Assembly (NCBI GenBank): GCA_963701435.1
Contig: CAVPAL010000023.1
Span: 682,001-746,000 of the forward strand
Reading direction: 5' to 3'
From: JAACFF01 sp963701435
Lineage (GTDB): Bacteria; Chloroflexota; Anaerolineae; Promineifilales; Promineifilaceae
Length of the DNA: 64,000 nt
Of the stretch, positions 9,589-19,161 are shown piece by piece. Each line of letters starts with the position of its first letter. The stretch's first letter is position 1. The translations under genes and the position numbers were made by a program. A model generated the notes under the pieces. The model was not told where the DNA came from, ran no database searches, and saw only the letters and a list, made by a program, of their open reading frames with translations.

Positions 9589-11049
9589 TTAGCTATCTGA
9601 ACGGCTCTTCAAAGCGCCTAGTTGTTGATCGAGAAGCGTGTTAACCAGCGCCGGGTTCGCCTTACCGCGCGTCTGGCGCATCACCTGGCCCACAAACCAG
9701 CCGCGCAATCGATCCTTACCGCCCAAATAAGCAGCGACCTGTCCGGGATTCTCGGCAATCACGACGGCGATTATCTCGGCCAGCGCATCTTCATCAGAAA
9801 TCTGCGCCAGGCCTTTTGCGGCGACGATTTCACCGGCAGAATGTCCGCCGGCGAGCATTTCAGCCAACACCTCTTTGGCGGTATTGTTATTGATCGTTCC
9901 CTGCTCGACCAGAGCAAGCAGTTCAACCAGTCCGGCAGGGGTGAGTTTGACGTCATTTATGGTTTGATTATTTTCATTCAAGAGACGGAAGATTTCGTTG
10001 ATGATCCAGTTGGCGACAATTTTAGGCTCGCCTCCGGCGGCAACGGCCGTATCATACCATTCCGCCACGCTGCGATCCTCCGCCAAAACATTGGCGTCAT
10101 AAGCCGAGAGACCATACTCTTGTTCATACCGCCGAATTTTGGCATCCGGCAGCTCCGGCAGTTCGGCGCGAACCTGCATTATCCAGGCGTCATCGATATG
10201 TAGGGGCGGCAAATCCGGCTCTGCAAAATAGCGATAATCTTCCGCTTCTTCTTTGACACGCTGCGTGAAAGTCACGCGCCTGGTATCATGCCAGCCGCGC
10301 GTCTCTTGAACCACCTGCCCGCCGGCGTCCAATACTTCTGCCTGGCGCGCCAGCTCAAAATCGGCGCCGTCCGCCAACGCGCGGAAGCTGTTCAGGTTTT
10401 TTAACTCCGTACGCGTGCCAAATTCCGGGCTGCCGGTTGGACGAATACTGATATTGGGCTCCACGCGCAGCACCCCTTTTTCCATGTCGCCTGAATTGAC
10501 GCCCAAATAGCGCAAAATCTGGCGAATCTTCATTGCATAGGCGCGCGCCTCTTCCCCGGAACGAATATCCGGCTCAGAAACGATCTCCAGTAGAGGCACG
10601 CCTGAGCGGTTGTAGTCAACGAGCGAACCGCCCGCATCCAGGTGGGTAAGTTTGCCGGTATCTTCTTCCATATGCACGCGCCGGATGCGAATGCGTTTTG
10701 TCGCACCCGAAGAAAGTTCGATGTCCAGCCAGCCGTTCAGCCCCAGCGGCAGCTCATATTGAGAGATTTGGTACGCCTTGGGCAAATCAGGGTAAAAGTA
10801 ATTTTTGCGCGCAAAAATGTTATGGCGCTGGATTTCGCAGTTCAGCGCCAGCGCCACGCGCATAGCAAATTCCACCGCGCGCCGGTTAACAACGGGCAGC
10901 ATGCCGGGCATACCCAAACAGACGGGACAAACGGCCGTATTCGGATGCGCTTCCACGCTGTCGACCACCCGGCAGCCGCAAAACATTTTTGAATCGGTCA
11001 TCAACTCCGCATGGATTTCCAGACCAATTACTGCTTCATACTGATTCAT
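9589..11049 (-). CDS. gatB: Asp-tRNA(Asn)/Glu-tRNA(Gln) amidotransferase subunit B
   Basis: The 486-residue product is full length for GatB. It shows the N-terminal 'VIGLEIHAEL' motif, the zinc-binding 'FCGCR...CPVCLGMPG' cysteines, the 'KNYFYPDLPKAYQISQYE' block and the C-terminal YqeY-like tail ('VGQVMRQTRGKANPALV'). GatB binds misacylated Glu-tRNA(Gln) or Asp-tRNA(Asn) and, with GatA and GatC, converts it to the amide. It is the last gene of a minus-strand run gatC-gatA-nucleotidyltransferase-GT2-gatB, and a hairpin follows it. Confidence 0.97.
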   Translation of the reverse strand: MNQYEAVIGLEIHAELMTDSKMFCGCRVVDSVEAHPNTAVCPVCLGMPGMLPVVNRRAVEFAMRVALALNCEIQRHNIFARKNYFYPDLPKAYQISQYELPLGLNGWLDIELSSGATKRIRIRRVHMEEDTGKLTHLDAGGSLVDYNRSGVPLLEIVSEPDIRSGEEARAYAMKIRQILRYLGVNSGDMEKGVLRVEPNISIRPTGSPEFGTRTELKNLNSFRALADGADFELARQAEVLDAGGQVVQETRGWHDTRRVTFTQRVKEEAEDYRYFAEPDLPPLHIDDAWIMQVRAELPELPDAKIRRYEQEYGLSAYDANVLAEDRSVAEWYDTAVAAGGEPKIVANWIINEIFRLLNENNQTINDVKLTPAGLVELLALVEQGTINNNTAKEVLAEMLAGGHSAGEIVAAKGLAQISDEDALAEIIAVVIAENPGQVAAYLGGKDRLRGWFVGQVMRQTRGKANPALVNTLLDQQLGALKSRSDS

Positions 11050-11113
11050 ACGATTTCACTCAACTGCTCTGAACTGAATCGGAGATAAGTGATCGGGACA
11101 TCACATCCTGACT

Positions 11114-12367
11114 CTACTCTCCAACTTCCTTTCTGTGTTGTATCCACACCTGCAGCGCCTCCGGAGACATGACGGCCGGATCACCCAGTTGTTTATCGGC
11201 GGCCGCTTCCAATTCAGGCGGCAAATGGTTGATCAGCAAATCAAGATCGCGGGAGGAGTGGATTTCTTCATCTAAAACGCGTCCCATCGCTTCATTGTAG
11301 GGGACGCCATGCTGTCGCACGGCTTTGAGCAAGCCCTTGAGCAGCGTTTCCCAGGTTGTCATCGGCCCTTGTGTGATGGAAGCTGATTCGGCGGCCGAGT
11401 CAATAAAGGCAAAAGGCTCGGTGATAAAAGGTTCTTCCCGCGCGATAGTGGCCAAAATCCAGTCGGTATCGAATGAAAAGTCATATACGGCCGGACGGGC
11501 AATGATGTCGCGCAGCAAATTGGCTTCGTATAATTTGAACGCCGCCTGCGTGTCGCGGATTCCTCGGGAGAAGATCGCCTGACCGATCATGCGCTGCATG
11601 TGGCGCAGCACCTTGATGCCGATTCCCCACCGCCCCTCAACTTTGATCAGCACCGCTTCGGGATGTTTACGGTTACCCAGGACAACGCGGTAATTTTCGG
11701 CGAGAAACGGCCGTAACAACAGGCCGATTTGCCCCAAATGCACCGAATTGTCGGCGTCGGTGTAAATAACCGCATCCATACCATCGGCGATGGCTTGCAT
11801 ACAGCCATAAATAATGGCCCCGCCTTTACGCGAAGCATTCACCGAAGGCAAATTTGCCAAAGGACCGGATTCGGCCGGCAGCGCGTCGGCCAGGAACAAC
11901 ACCTGCGTTTGCGCGCCTAACGGGTGGGCGGCGGCTATTTCCTGCGCGATATTGCCGCTGTCGTGCGGACAGCCATCATCCACAGCATACAATTGCCACT
12001 CAACGGGCGCGCCCTGCGTCGCCCACTGTAACTGCTCCAGTTTGGTGCGCAGGGAATCTTCACCGTTGGGATTCTCGTTGCTTTTAGGGTGCAGCCGGTT
12101 CTGTTCGCCCCACATGGCAAATACGATGCCAAGCCTGAGCGGCCGATCGACACGCTGCAGAAAACGGCGCGAATCTACCAATTTGGCGGCAATCTTAAAT
12201 TCCAACGGCGTATCGGGCGCGTTGGCGGCTTGTTTTAGCTCAGCCAGCGATAAATCAGGCATGGCCAGCAAGGCGTCTGCCAGCGCATAAAGAGAAGCCT
12301 GATCGGCCGGTTCGGTCAGGTCAAATTTTGGTTTGGCATTAGTAATTAATTCATTGGGGATAGGCAT
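11114..12367 (-). CDS. Family 2 glycosyltransferase between gatA and gatB
   Basis: The 417-residue protein has a GT-A fold: after an N-terminal helical extension (~90 residues) comes 'LGIVFAMWGEQNRL', then 'AVDDG' and 'SRKGGAIIYGCMQAI', and a DxD-like 'VIYTDADNS' near residue 200. 'RDTQAAFKLYEANLL' resembles the conserved region of dolichyl-phosphate-mannose-synthase-like enzymes. No membrane anchor is visible. The start ATG has GGAG upstream. It lies 28 bp after the nucleotidyltransferase-like gene and 64 bp before gatB, so it belongs to the gat transcript. Donor and acceptor are unknown; a link to the neighbouring sugar-nucleotide-like protein is likely. Confidence 0.75.
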   Translation of the reverse strand: MPIPNELITNAKPKFDLTEPADQASLYALADALLAMPDLSLAELKQAANAPDTPLEFKIAAKLVDSRRFLQRVDRPLRLGIVFAMWGEQNRLHPKSNENPNGEDSLRTKLEQLQWATQGAPVEWQLYAVDDGCPHDSGNIAQEIAAAHPLGAQTQVLFLADALPAESGPLANLPSVNASRKGGAIIYGCMQAIADGMDAVIYTDADNSVHLGQIGLLLRPFLAENYRVVLGNRKHPEAVLIKVEGRWGIGIKVLRHMQRMIGQAIFSRGIRDTQAAFKLYEANLLRDIIARPAVYDFSFDTDWILATIAREEPFITEPFAFIDSAAESASITQGPMTTWETLLKGLLKAVRQHGVPYNEAMGRVLDEEIHSSRDLDLLINHLPPELEAAADKQLGDPAVMSPEALQVWIQHRKEVGE

Positions 12368-12394
12368 AGTCCGCTCCAGGTAGATTTTGCTGCG

Positions 12395-13363
12395 TCAGTC
12401 GTGCAGAGTTCTAATATCATCATCTTTGACATTCAGCGTATGAACACGGCCGTTTACCCGCGCATTCAGGCCGATCATTGAATTTTCAAGAACGCAATTT
12501 TCAATTTGGGCGCCGGCGCCAATAAAGGAATTCGCTACAATCGCGCGCCTCACGACTGTTCCGGCCTCAATATTAACGAAGGGGCCAATGACGGCGTGCT
12601 CGACAACGGCCGTTTCATGGATAAAAACGGGCGGTAAAACCGTAAAATCATCGGCGTAACTGCGTTCAATCGCATCTTGCGAGCCGTAACCCAGCCCCAG
12701 CAAGCGCCGGTTGGCGTGAAATAAGGCCTCGGTTGTACGCGTATCAACGCACACATAAGCCGGCAAACTCTCAATGACCTGTCCTTGAGCCGCCATTTTC
12801 ATCATAAGCGCGCTCATATTATCAGCAGGATAGGGTTCAGGCGTTTCTAAAGCCGCACGCAATACCCGGCCAGAGCGGAACCAAACAACGCCCGTTGTTA
12901 ACTGCGGCTGTCCCGCTGCCGGATCGACAACGCCATTTGTGTTGACCGGAATTTGATCGGCCGCAACGGGATCGTCGTCACTCTGGACAAAACAAACTGC
13001 GTCGGAAACGGCCGTCGCCACTTGGTCCCAATCCGCTTCAACCATATAATGACCCTGCACCAGCAGAACCGGTTCATCCGTCAAATAAGGTAGGGCGGAT
13101 TGATAAACGGACGTTTCCGAACTGTCCTTTGCTGCGGTCACAAAATCGCACGGTAAATCGGGGTAATTGGCTGCAATCCAGGCCGCTGTCCCGCTGTCCT
13201 GCGCATCCACAATACAGAGTAGTGAATCCATCACCGCGCCTACCTGATTCAAAATATGCCCCAGGATCGTGTTCCCGGCCAGATTCAGCAAAGCGTGAGG
13301 CCGATCCGCAAATTGGGGCGGCATTTCAGGCGCATAGCTGGCCAGCGTTACTATCACACGCAT
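12395..13363 (-). CDS. Degenerate sugar nucleotidyltransferase with left-handed beta-helix tail
   Basis: The 322-residue protein aligns in outline with NDP-sugar pyrophosphorylases: 'RPHALLNLAGNTILGHIL' matches the usual 'RPKPLLPVAGKPI' block, and the C-terminal ~70 residues carry hexapeptide repeats ('AVIGPFVNIEAGTVVRRAIV'). The N-terminal catalytic signature GxGTRxxP is missing; in its place is 'SYAPEMPPQF'. It may be a regulatory or inactive homologue. It begins 3 bp from the gatA stop, so translation is probably coupled, and it is followed by the GT2 gene. Substrate is unknown. Confidence 0.7.
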   Translation of the reverse strand: MRVIVTLASYAPEMPPQFADRPHALLNLAGNTILGHILNQVGAVMDSLLCIVDAQDSGTAAWIAANYPDLPCDFVTAAKDSSETSVYQSALPYLTDEPVLLVQGHYMVEADWDQVATAVSDAVCFVQSDDDPVAADQIPVNTNGVVDPAAGQPQLTTGVVWFRSGRVLRAALETPEPYPADNMSALMMKMAAQGQVIESLPAYVCVDTRTTEALFHANRRLLGLGYGSQDAIERSYADDFTVLPPVFIHETAVVEHAVIGPFVNIEAGTVVRRAIVANSFIGAGAQIENCVLENSMIGLNARVNGRVHTLNVKDDDIRTLHD

Positions 13364-13366
13364 CGC

Positions 13367-14834
13367 TCAAACCCCGTTTTCTGCGCCCAGCGGCGTCATT
13401 TTGTGCCACTCGGTCGCCTGTTCGTAAGCATAGGCCGCGTTCAAAATCGTCGCCTCTTGCAGCGTGTTGCCGATCAACTGCAAGCCAATCGGCAAGCCCT
13501 GCTCATCGAAGCCGCACGGAACCGATACGCCGCAGCTTGCGCTCAGATTGACCGAGAGCGTAAAAATATCGGCCAGGTACATATTCAACGGATCGTCCGT
13601 GCGCGTCCCGATTTTGAAGGCGGTTGTCGGGCTGGTTGGACATGCGATCACATCCACCTTTTCAAACGCTTGCAGAAAATCGTTCTTGATCAAGGTGCGC
13701 ACTTTAAGCGCGCGTCCGTAATACTCGTCATAATAACCGGCGCTGAGGGCGTAGGTTCCCAACATGATACGCCGTTTGACTTCGGGGCCAAACAAAGAGC
13801 GCGTCTTTTTCACCGAGGCGATCATGTCCTCAGCGGCCAGCCGCGGTCCGTAGCGCACGCCGTCGTAGCGCGCCAGGTTGGCGCTCGCCTCAGCCGGCGC
13901 GATGATGTAATAAACCGGCAGCGCAAAACGCGTGTGCGGCAGGTTGATGGGAACAATTTCAGCGCCCAATTCTTCCAGTTTGGCGATGGCGGCGCGAACG
14001 GCCGTTTCCACCGCCGGTTCAATCCCTTCAATAAAATATTCAGCCGGGACGCCCACGCGCAGCCCTTTGACATCCCCGTTCAAGGCAGCCGTAAAATCAG
14101 GCACGGGCAAATCCAACGAGGTTGAGTCCCGCCGGTCATAGCCCGCAATCGCCTGAAACAAGGTCGTACAATCGGCGACCGTACGGCCGAATGCGCCCAC
14201 CTGATCCAACGAAGAAGCAAAAGCAATCACGCCCCAGCGCGAGATACGGCCGTATGTTGGCCGCAGCCCCACAATGCCGCAAAAGGAGGCCGGCTGGCGC
14301 ACGCTGCCGCCGGTATCGGTGCCCAGCGCGCCATAAGCCATTTGCGCCGCCACGGCAGAGGCGCTGCCGCCGCTGCTGCCGCCCGGCACATGCTCTGTGT
14401 TCCACGGATTGGCGGTGGTAACAAAGGCTGAGTTTTCAGTCGAAGAACCCATCGCGAACTCATCCGTATTGGTTTTGCCCAAAATCACGGCGCCGGCCGC
14501 TTCCAGTTTGTCGACCACAAACGCGTTGTAGGGCGGGATAAATCCTTCCAAAATTTTGCTGCCGGCGGTCGTGGGTACGCCTGAGGTGGCGATGATGTCT
14601 TTCACCGCTACGGGAATGCCCAGCAAGGGCGACGTCTCCCCGGCCGCAAGGCGCGCATCGGCCGCCGCAGCTTGTTCCAGCGCCATCTCGGCAGTCACGG
14701 TCAAATACGCTTTCAATGTGTTGTCATGGGCGACAATGCTGGTCGAGCATTGCTTCCGTCAGGGCGACGCTGCTGGTTTCTTTCCGGCGCAGCGCTGTTT
14801 GCGCCTGCGTTAATGTCAATTGGGTCACATTCAT
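13367..14834 (-). CDS. gatA: Glutamyl-tRNA(Gln) amidotransferase subunit A, interrupted by one extra base
   Basis: The amidase core is complete with the Ser-Ser-Lys triad: Lys in 'IPVAVKDI', Ser in 'GGSSGGSAS' and the nucleophile in 'GTDTGGSVRQPA'. The N-terminus 'MNVTQLTLTQAQTALRRK' begins at the ATG at 14834 but in a different frame; it stops at a TGA near 14725. Dropping one base at about 14741 (GAC-C-AGC) joins 'EAMLD' to 'SIVAHDNTLKAYLTV' and restores a normal ~488-residue GatA. Since gatB and gatC are intact and the subunit is needed for Gln/Asn-tRNA synthesis here, an error in the sequence is the simplest explanation. A TTG at 14716 is only an apparent start. Confidence 0.9.
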
Positions 14835-14852
14835 GGTTGTTTGTCACTATCC

Positions 14853-14879
14853 AAAAAAAACAGGGCGCTGATGGCCCTG
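14853..14879 (-). terminator. Strong intrinsic terminator between gatC and gatA
   Basis: On the minus strand CAGGGC and GCCCTG form a tight hairpin followed directly by eight T residues. It lies between the gatC stop and the gatA start, inside an expected operon, so it either reduces gatA expression relative to gatC or acts as an attenuator. Confidence 0.75.
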
Positions 14880-14906
14880 AAGTTTGTGTGGAACACGGCC
14901 GTTGTC

Positions 14907-15197
14907 TCACTCATCCAACACAGACTGGATTAAAAACTGATTTTGCTGCGTTTGCGCGGCGTTAAAAAGCGAGTCTTCTAACGGCAGCGAAGGCTCAACA
15001 ACATCTTTACGCATCACATTCTGCTGCGCAACCGCGTGGGCTGTCGGTTCGATGCCATCCAGGTTCAATTCATTCAGCATCTCGGCATAATCGAGTATGG
15101 CCGAAAGCTGGCCCTGGTATTCTATTTTTTGAACGGCCGTTAACTCCAGCCGCGCCAGATGCGCAATTTTCTCCACTTCTTGCAAGGTCAGTGACAT
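14907..15197 (-). CDS. gatC: Asp-tRNA(Asn)/Glu-tRNA(Gln) amidotransferase subunit C
   Basis: The 96-residue product has the GatC pattern: 'LTLQEVEKIAHLARLEL' at the N-terminus, 'QLSAILDYAEMLNELN' in the middle, and the extended tail 'MRKDVVEPSLPLEDSLFNAA' that wraps GatA. It stabilises GatA in the amidotransferase. It is the first gene of the gat run; 162 bp with no recognisable gene separate it from the def gene upstream. Confidence 0.95.
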   Translation of the reverse strand: MSLTLQEVEKIAHLARLELTAVQKIEYQGQLSAILDYAEMLNELNLDGIEPTAHAVAQQNVMRKDVVEPSLPLEDSLFNAAQTQQNQFLIQSVLDE

Positions 15198-15359
15198 ATT
15201 ACACTCTCAACTAAAAAAACTGGTCAAATTATATGCAGGCAATCAGATCGCGACAACTACCCAGCCACCGAGCAAGATATTTTCCATAATGCAAAAAATC
15301 TATCGGTAATGGGATTGAGTGTGGTTCAGGAATTACAATTCCCGAAATCGTGCCCAAGT

Positions 15360-15929
15360 TTATAAGGAAACTTCGGATACCTCTTTGTCTTCTTCAGCGG
15401 CAGCCGCTTGTAAATCTTCATACGCTTCCTCCGTCCAGAAATTTTCCGGCGCGGTGAGCTTGTCAATGTACAAAATACCGTTTAAGTGATCGATCTCATG
15501 CTGGAAAATACGCGCTGTCCAGCCATTCAGGCGCAGTTTGATTTTTTTGCCTTTGCGGTCCAACGCGCGCACCCGAATCGAATCCGGTCTTTCCACCTCA
15601 CCCACATAACCGGGAATGGATAGGCAGCCTTCAATGCCATCCACCATTTTTTGCGATGTCCACACGATCTCGGGATTGACAATTACATACAAATCTCGCG
15701 TCCCTTCAATTTCGTTACCCTCATCATCCACATCGGGCATGGTCTCAATAACTGCCAGCTTAAGCGCGCGGCCAATTTGTGGCGCCGCCAGCCCAACGCC
15801 GGGGGCCTCGCGCATTGTTTCAATCATATCGTCAATTAAATTCTGCAGCTCTGCGTCAAATTTTTTGACCGGAAAAGTTTTCTGCCGCAAAATCGGGTCC
15901 GGCAGGGTCACGACATCAAGTAATGCCAT
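15360..15929 (-). CDS. def: Peptide deformylase
   Basis: The 189-residue enzyme removes the formyl group from nascent proteins. All three metal-site motifs are present: 'GVGLAAPQIG', 'EGCLSIPG' (metal Cys) and 'QHEIDHLNG' (HExxH). A basic and acidic tail of ~25 residues extends past the usual end. The start ATG lies 38 bp downstream of the cNMP/PH-like membrane protein gene on the same strand, which suggests co-transcription. Confidence 0.96.
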   Translation of the reverse strand: MALLDVVTLPDPILRQKTFPVKKFDAELQNLIDDMIETMREAPGVGLAAPQIGRALKLAVIETMPDVDDEGNEIEGTRDLYVIVNPEIVWTSQKMVDGIEGCLSIPGYVGEVERPDSIRVRALDRKGKKIKLRLNGWTARIFQHEIDHLNGILYIDKLTAPENFWTEEAYEDLQAAAAEEDKEVSEVSL

Positions 15930-15967
15930 ATTTTAGATACCTCGTTACTGTACAAGCCTTAGTCTTT

Positions 15968-17731
15968 TTATGGTTCTTCAGGAGCAACATAGCCGGGGGG
16001 CGGCGTACGTTGTGGAATGCGATGCTGTTCCATTTCTTGTTTGTAGACATCAAGCAAAAGCGCATATTCTTCCCGCCGTTCGGCCCCTTCCCGCCGGCGC
16101 TGATTCTGGCGCACATTGTCCAGGCGGTCAAAAATCTCGCTCAACACCTGGCTGGGCTTGGGCACGTGGTCAAACACGATATCTGCTTCAGCCCCGGCTG
16201 TTTCAATATTGACATCGCCATAATCAAACAGCGTACTCCAAAAACCGGGCCGTTCGGCGCTGACATTCTGAATGTTGCTCAGCAGCGCTTGTTTACGGCT
16301 TTCCCCAAATCCGAATGGTTTGCGATCAATATCAATCACATACCGATCCGTCAATTGAAATATATCATTACGCCAATCCTCGAACATCCAAATAAACCAA
16401 AACGTATTCAACAAAAAAAAGGGCGCAAAGATCAAAACCATCCATGCAATAGGTACTTCGGTGAAATAAGTAATTCCTAACAATGCCGCTGTCAAAAGGA
16501 TATAAATCAGTGAGGGCCACAAAATATCATACAGTAAAACCAGATAGTTTTTACGATAGGTGATGACATCTCCATCCACTTCACGCCAATCAATAAAATC
16601 GAGAAATTGCCGCCACAACCCTCTGCGAGCACGGGTTACAAAGGATTCTCCAGCTTCTTCATTGTTGTCCGGTACAATTTCAAAACCTGGTTCTAATCCA
16701 AAATGAGATTCTAATGATTGACGCATTTTTGTTTGCGCCAGGGCCGCATCATAATCGCGCACGTAGCGCTGCAAGCGTCTTAAAACACTTTCAACCTCGA
16801 TTGGGTTATCAATATTGTCGAAAAGAATCGTGCCAACTGTTGATGCCGTTGTAATCCGGACAGTACCAATATCAAACAAATTCGACATAAAATCAGGCTT
16901 AAGCACTTCAATGCTTTGTACCTGGCCAATGGGTACTTTGTTTAATTCGGTGCGGAACGTGAGCAGATCAAATTCTCGATTCGAAATGTGTTTGTTGGTA
17001 ATGACAAAGTAATCATTGGTCCAATCCAGAAAACGGAAGATGGCCATGCTGCCAAAAACGATGACAACTACAATCATCACCACATTACGGATCGTCACAA
17101 TTACCGGATCTCCTGGTGGAGTAAACAAAAAGAGCAAGGCCAGGCTAATGATCATCCCCAATAAGGGCCAAAAAACCCTTGCTGCTAAAAACCAGACGCT
17201 GCGCCTGGAATAGTATTCAACCAATTCATCGGGAAGCAAGCGAATCGCGCCAATACGATCACGCCGCTCAACAAGCGTCAATTTAGAGGCTTCCTCCCAC
17301 GCGTTTGGAGGCAGCCCAACGGGATTTTCGGCAAAATCGTTATCTGGCGCAAGGTGGTTGATAGCATTGGGATAGTTTTTCAAAAAGTTAAGAAAATGTT
17401 CTCTTTCAATCACGTAAATACGGCCGCTCTCGCGGCCGGTTACGGTTGCGGGAAAGGTTCCGGGGGTAAACAGCCATTCAGCCCCAAAATACTCGCCTTC
17501 ATGATAGCTGCGGGTGTTGGCGTCGCGCACACGGCCGTGTTCATCAACCTCGCGCGCAAATAAACGGCCGTTTCTGACAAGATACATGCTATCAGCAATG
17601 TCCCGCTGAAAGGCAATTACCGATTTTGCATCAAAAGCATACTCGCGCACAATTTGGCATAAGGCGCGTAACTCGTCCTCATCTAAATTCTTAAAAACAG
17701 GATGATCTGCAAAAAACGCCAGTTTACTCAT
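15968..17731 (-). CDS. Cyclic-nucleotide-binding domain fused to two membrane bPH2-like units
   Basis: The start is placed at ATG 17731 ('MSKLAFFADHP') with AGGA upstream. Residues ~5-140 form a cNMP-binding domain ('NLDEDELRALCQIV', 'GEYFGAEWLF'). Two units then follow, each with a pair of membrane helices and a bacterial PH-like domain ('FVITNKHISNREFDLL' and 'FQLTDRYVIDIDRKPFGF'; both end in an 'IQ(S/N)...DIGTV' or 'DYGDV' type block). The tail is charged and probably coiled. bPH2 domains are membrane proteins of unclear role. The combination suggests a membrane protein gated by a nucleotide. It is divergent from the M50 protease gene, with a palindromic region between. Confidence 0.75.
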   Translation of the reverse strand: MSKLAFFADHPVFKNLDEDELRALCQIVREYAFDAKSVIAFQRDIADSMYLVRNGRLFAREVDEHGRVRDANTRSYHEGEYFGAEWLFTPGTFPATVTGRESGRIYVIEREHFLNFLKNYPNAINHLAPDNDFAENPVGLPPNAWEEASKLTLVERRDRIGAIRLLPDELVEYYSRRSVWFLAARVFWPLLGMIISLALLFLFTPPGDPVIVTIRNVVMIVVVIVFGSMAIFRFLDWTNDYFVITNKHISNREFDLLTFRTELNKVPIGQVQSIEVLKPDFMSNLFDIGTVRITTASTVGTILFDNIDNPIEVESVLRRLQRYVRDYDAALAQTKMRQSLESHFGLEPGFEIVPDNNEEAGESFVTRARRGLWRQFLDFIDWREVDGDVITYRKNYLVLLYDILWPSLIYILLTAALLGITYFTEVPIAWMVLIFAPFFLLNTFWFIWMFEDWRNDIFQLTDRYVIDIDRKPFGFGESRKQALLSNIQNVSAERPGFWSTLFDYGDVNIETAGAEADIVFDHVPKPSQVLSEIFDRLDNVRQNQRRREGAERREEYALLLDVYKQEMEQHRIPQRTPPPGYVAPEEP

Positions 17732-17843
17732 TAGCCATTGTTCCTGCGCATATTTTAGCATAACTCATGCCCGTTTGCTTGCGGCAACACTGTGTTGTAT
17801 GATTTCTGGGCTTTCGCAAATTAGGCGCCTTGGCCGCCTGTAG

Positions 17844-17883
17844 ACAGAAAATTTCACCTGCTTTTGATCTTGGGATTTTCTGT
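17844..17883. promoter_or_regulatory. Inverted repeat in the divergent promoter region
   Basis: ACAGAAAAT at 17844-17852 and ATTTTCTGT at 17875-17883 are a perfect 9-bp inverted repeat with a 22-bp spacer, between the divergent cNMP/PH-like gene and the M50 protease gene. It could be an operator or a stem-loop; nothing further supports either. Confidence 0.35.
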
Positions 17884-17931
17884 AGCTTACCAGAGACAAT
17901 AACCTGAGACCGAAAAGCAATTGGTAAAGTC

Positions 17932-19161
17932 ATGCCTGCAATATTTGGCCTCTTCGACATCCTCGCTCTCCTTTATATCTTCCGCAGCATACAACTGGGG
18001 TTGGTCATCTGGCGGGAACGCGCTACCATCCGCCAGGAACCATTAAACCGGCGCAAAAAACATCTGGCTGAACAGGCTGCCTTCTTTATTGCTGTTCCAC
18101 TTTCAGTTTTTGCGCATGAATTTTCACATGCTCTGGCCGTCTGGTTGTTTGGCGGTGAGGTTGTGGAATTTGGTTACCGCGGTTTTTGGGGTTATGTGAT
18201 TCCGGCCGGTTCCTTCACGCCGGCCCAAAATTGGTTCATAGCGCTTGCCGGTACGTTAGGATCTCTCGCTTTTGGACTGGCGGTCTGGCTGCTGCTGCGG
18301 CGCAGTTCAGTTTCATCCTTACGCTATTTTGGTTTGCGCACGCTGCGTTTCCAGGTTTACTTCTCGTTGTTTTATTATCCCCTGCTGACGCTGCTGGGTT
18401 TTGATGGGGATTGGCGCACAATTTATGATTTTTCGGCCACGCCTATTTTGAGCGCCGTTACGGCCGTTACCCACGCGGGCTTTTTAGTTTTGTTTTTTTA
18501 TGGAGACCGGCAGGGCTGGTTTGAAGCGGTCGCCCATGAAACGATCGCCGACCAAACCCGGTTTATTGCTCTGGAAACGGCCGTTTACGAACACCCCGAC
18601 GATCCTGCCCGCCAGCTTGCCTATATGGATGCGTTACGGCGCGGCGGCGCAAATCGCCGCGCCCAACACCAACTCAAACAATTCCTGCAGCGGCGCCCCG
18701 ATTCAGCGGCAGGACACCTGCAAATGGCGGCGCTGCTCACAGATGGCAAGCGCAGCGTGTCTAAAAAAGCGCAAGCTGAAGCGCAGCAGGCGCTCAGTTT
18801 AGGGTTGTCGGATTCCAGGCAGCGTGCATTTGCCTTCCAGTTAATTGCCCGCTATGAAATCGACATGGGTAATGGGAAGCAGGCTGTTGACTATTTGACC
18901 CAGGCCATAACGGCCGTAGCGCCGACCGCTTCCGCCGATGCCCTGCCCCCACCCCAGGCCGCCCAACTGGCCCAATACTATTATTTACGCAGCCAATCCT
19001 ACCGCCGTTTGCAAAAATATTTCGAGGCCTACAACGATTTGCAGCAGGCGATTCAAATTGCCCAACGTTATGGGGATGAAACGGCCGTTGTCCAATATCG
19101 CAGCGAATTAGATGTTTTACAAAAACATGCCGGTGAACGATTTGAACAAACGCCACTGTAA
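17932..19161 (+). CDS. Membrane M50-like metalloprotease with C-terminal TPR region
   Basis: The 409-residue protein has about six membrane segments in its first 200 residues, with the zinc motif HEFSH at residues 62-66 inside a hydrophobic stretch, as in intramembrane M50 proteases. A second-metal-ligand region of the usual NPDG form is not obvious, so activity is likely but not certain. The C-terminal half is soluble and helical with TPR-like repeats ('RQLAYMDALRRGGANRRAQH', 'YYLRSQSYRRLQKYFEAYND'). Its neighbours give no clear substrate. Confidence 0.7.
   Translation: MPAIFGLFDILALLYIFRSIQLGLVIWRERATIRQEPLNRRKKHLAEQAAFFIAVPLSVFAHEFSHALAVWLFGGEVVEFGYRGFWGYVIPAGSFTPAQNWFIALAGTLGSLAFGLAVWLLLRRSSVSSLRYFGLRTLRFQVYFSLFYYPLLTLLGFDGDWRTIYDFSATPILSAVTAVTHAGFLVLFFYGDRQGWFEAVAHETIADQTRFIALETAVYEHPDDPARQLAYMDALRRGGANRRAQHQLKQFLQRRPDSAAGHLQMAALLTDGKRSVSKKAQAEAQQALSLGLSDSRQRAFAFQLIARYEIDMGNGKQAVDYLTQAITAVAPTASADALPPPQAAQLAQYYYLRSQSYRRLQKYFEAYNDLQQAIQIAQRYGDETAVVQYRSELDVLQKHAGERFEQTPL

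Noticed and set aside
14720..14745. Programmed +1 frameshift at the CCA-TGA-C stop in gatA
   Set aside because: The context is weak for termination, but the matching +1 break in tadA must lie upstream of its stop, and the breaks share no motif; sequence error explains both better.
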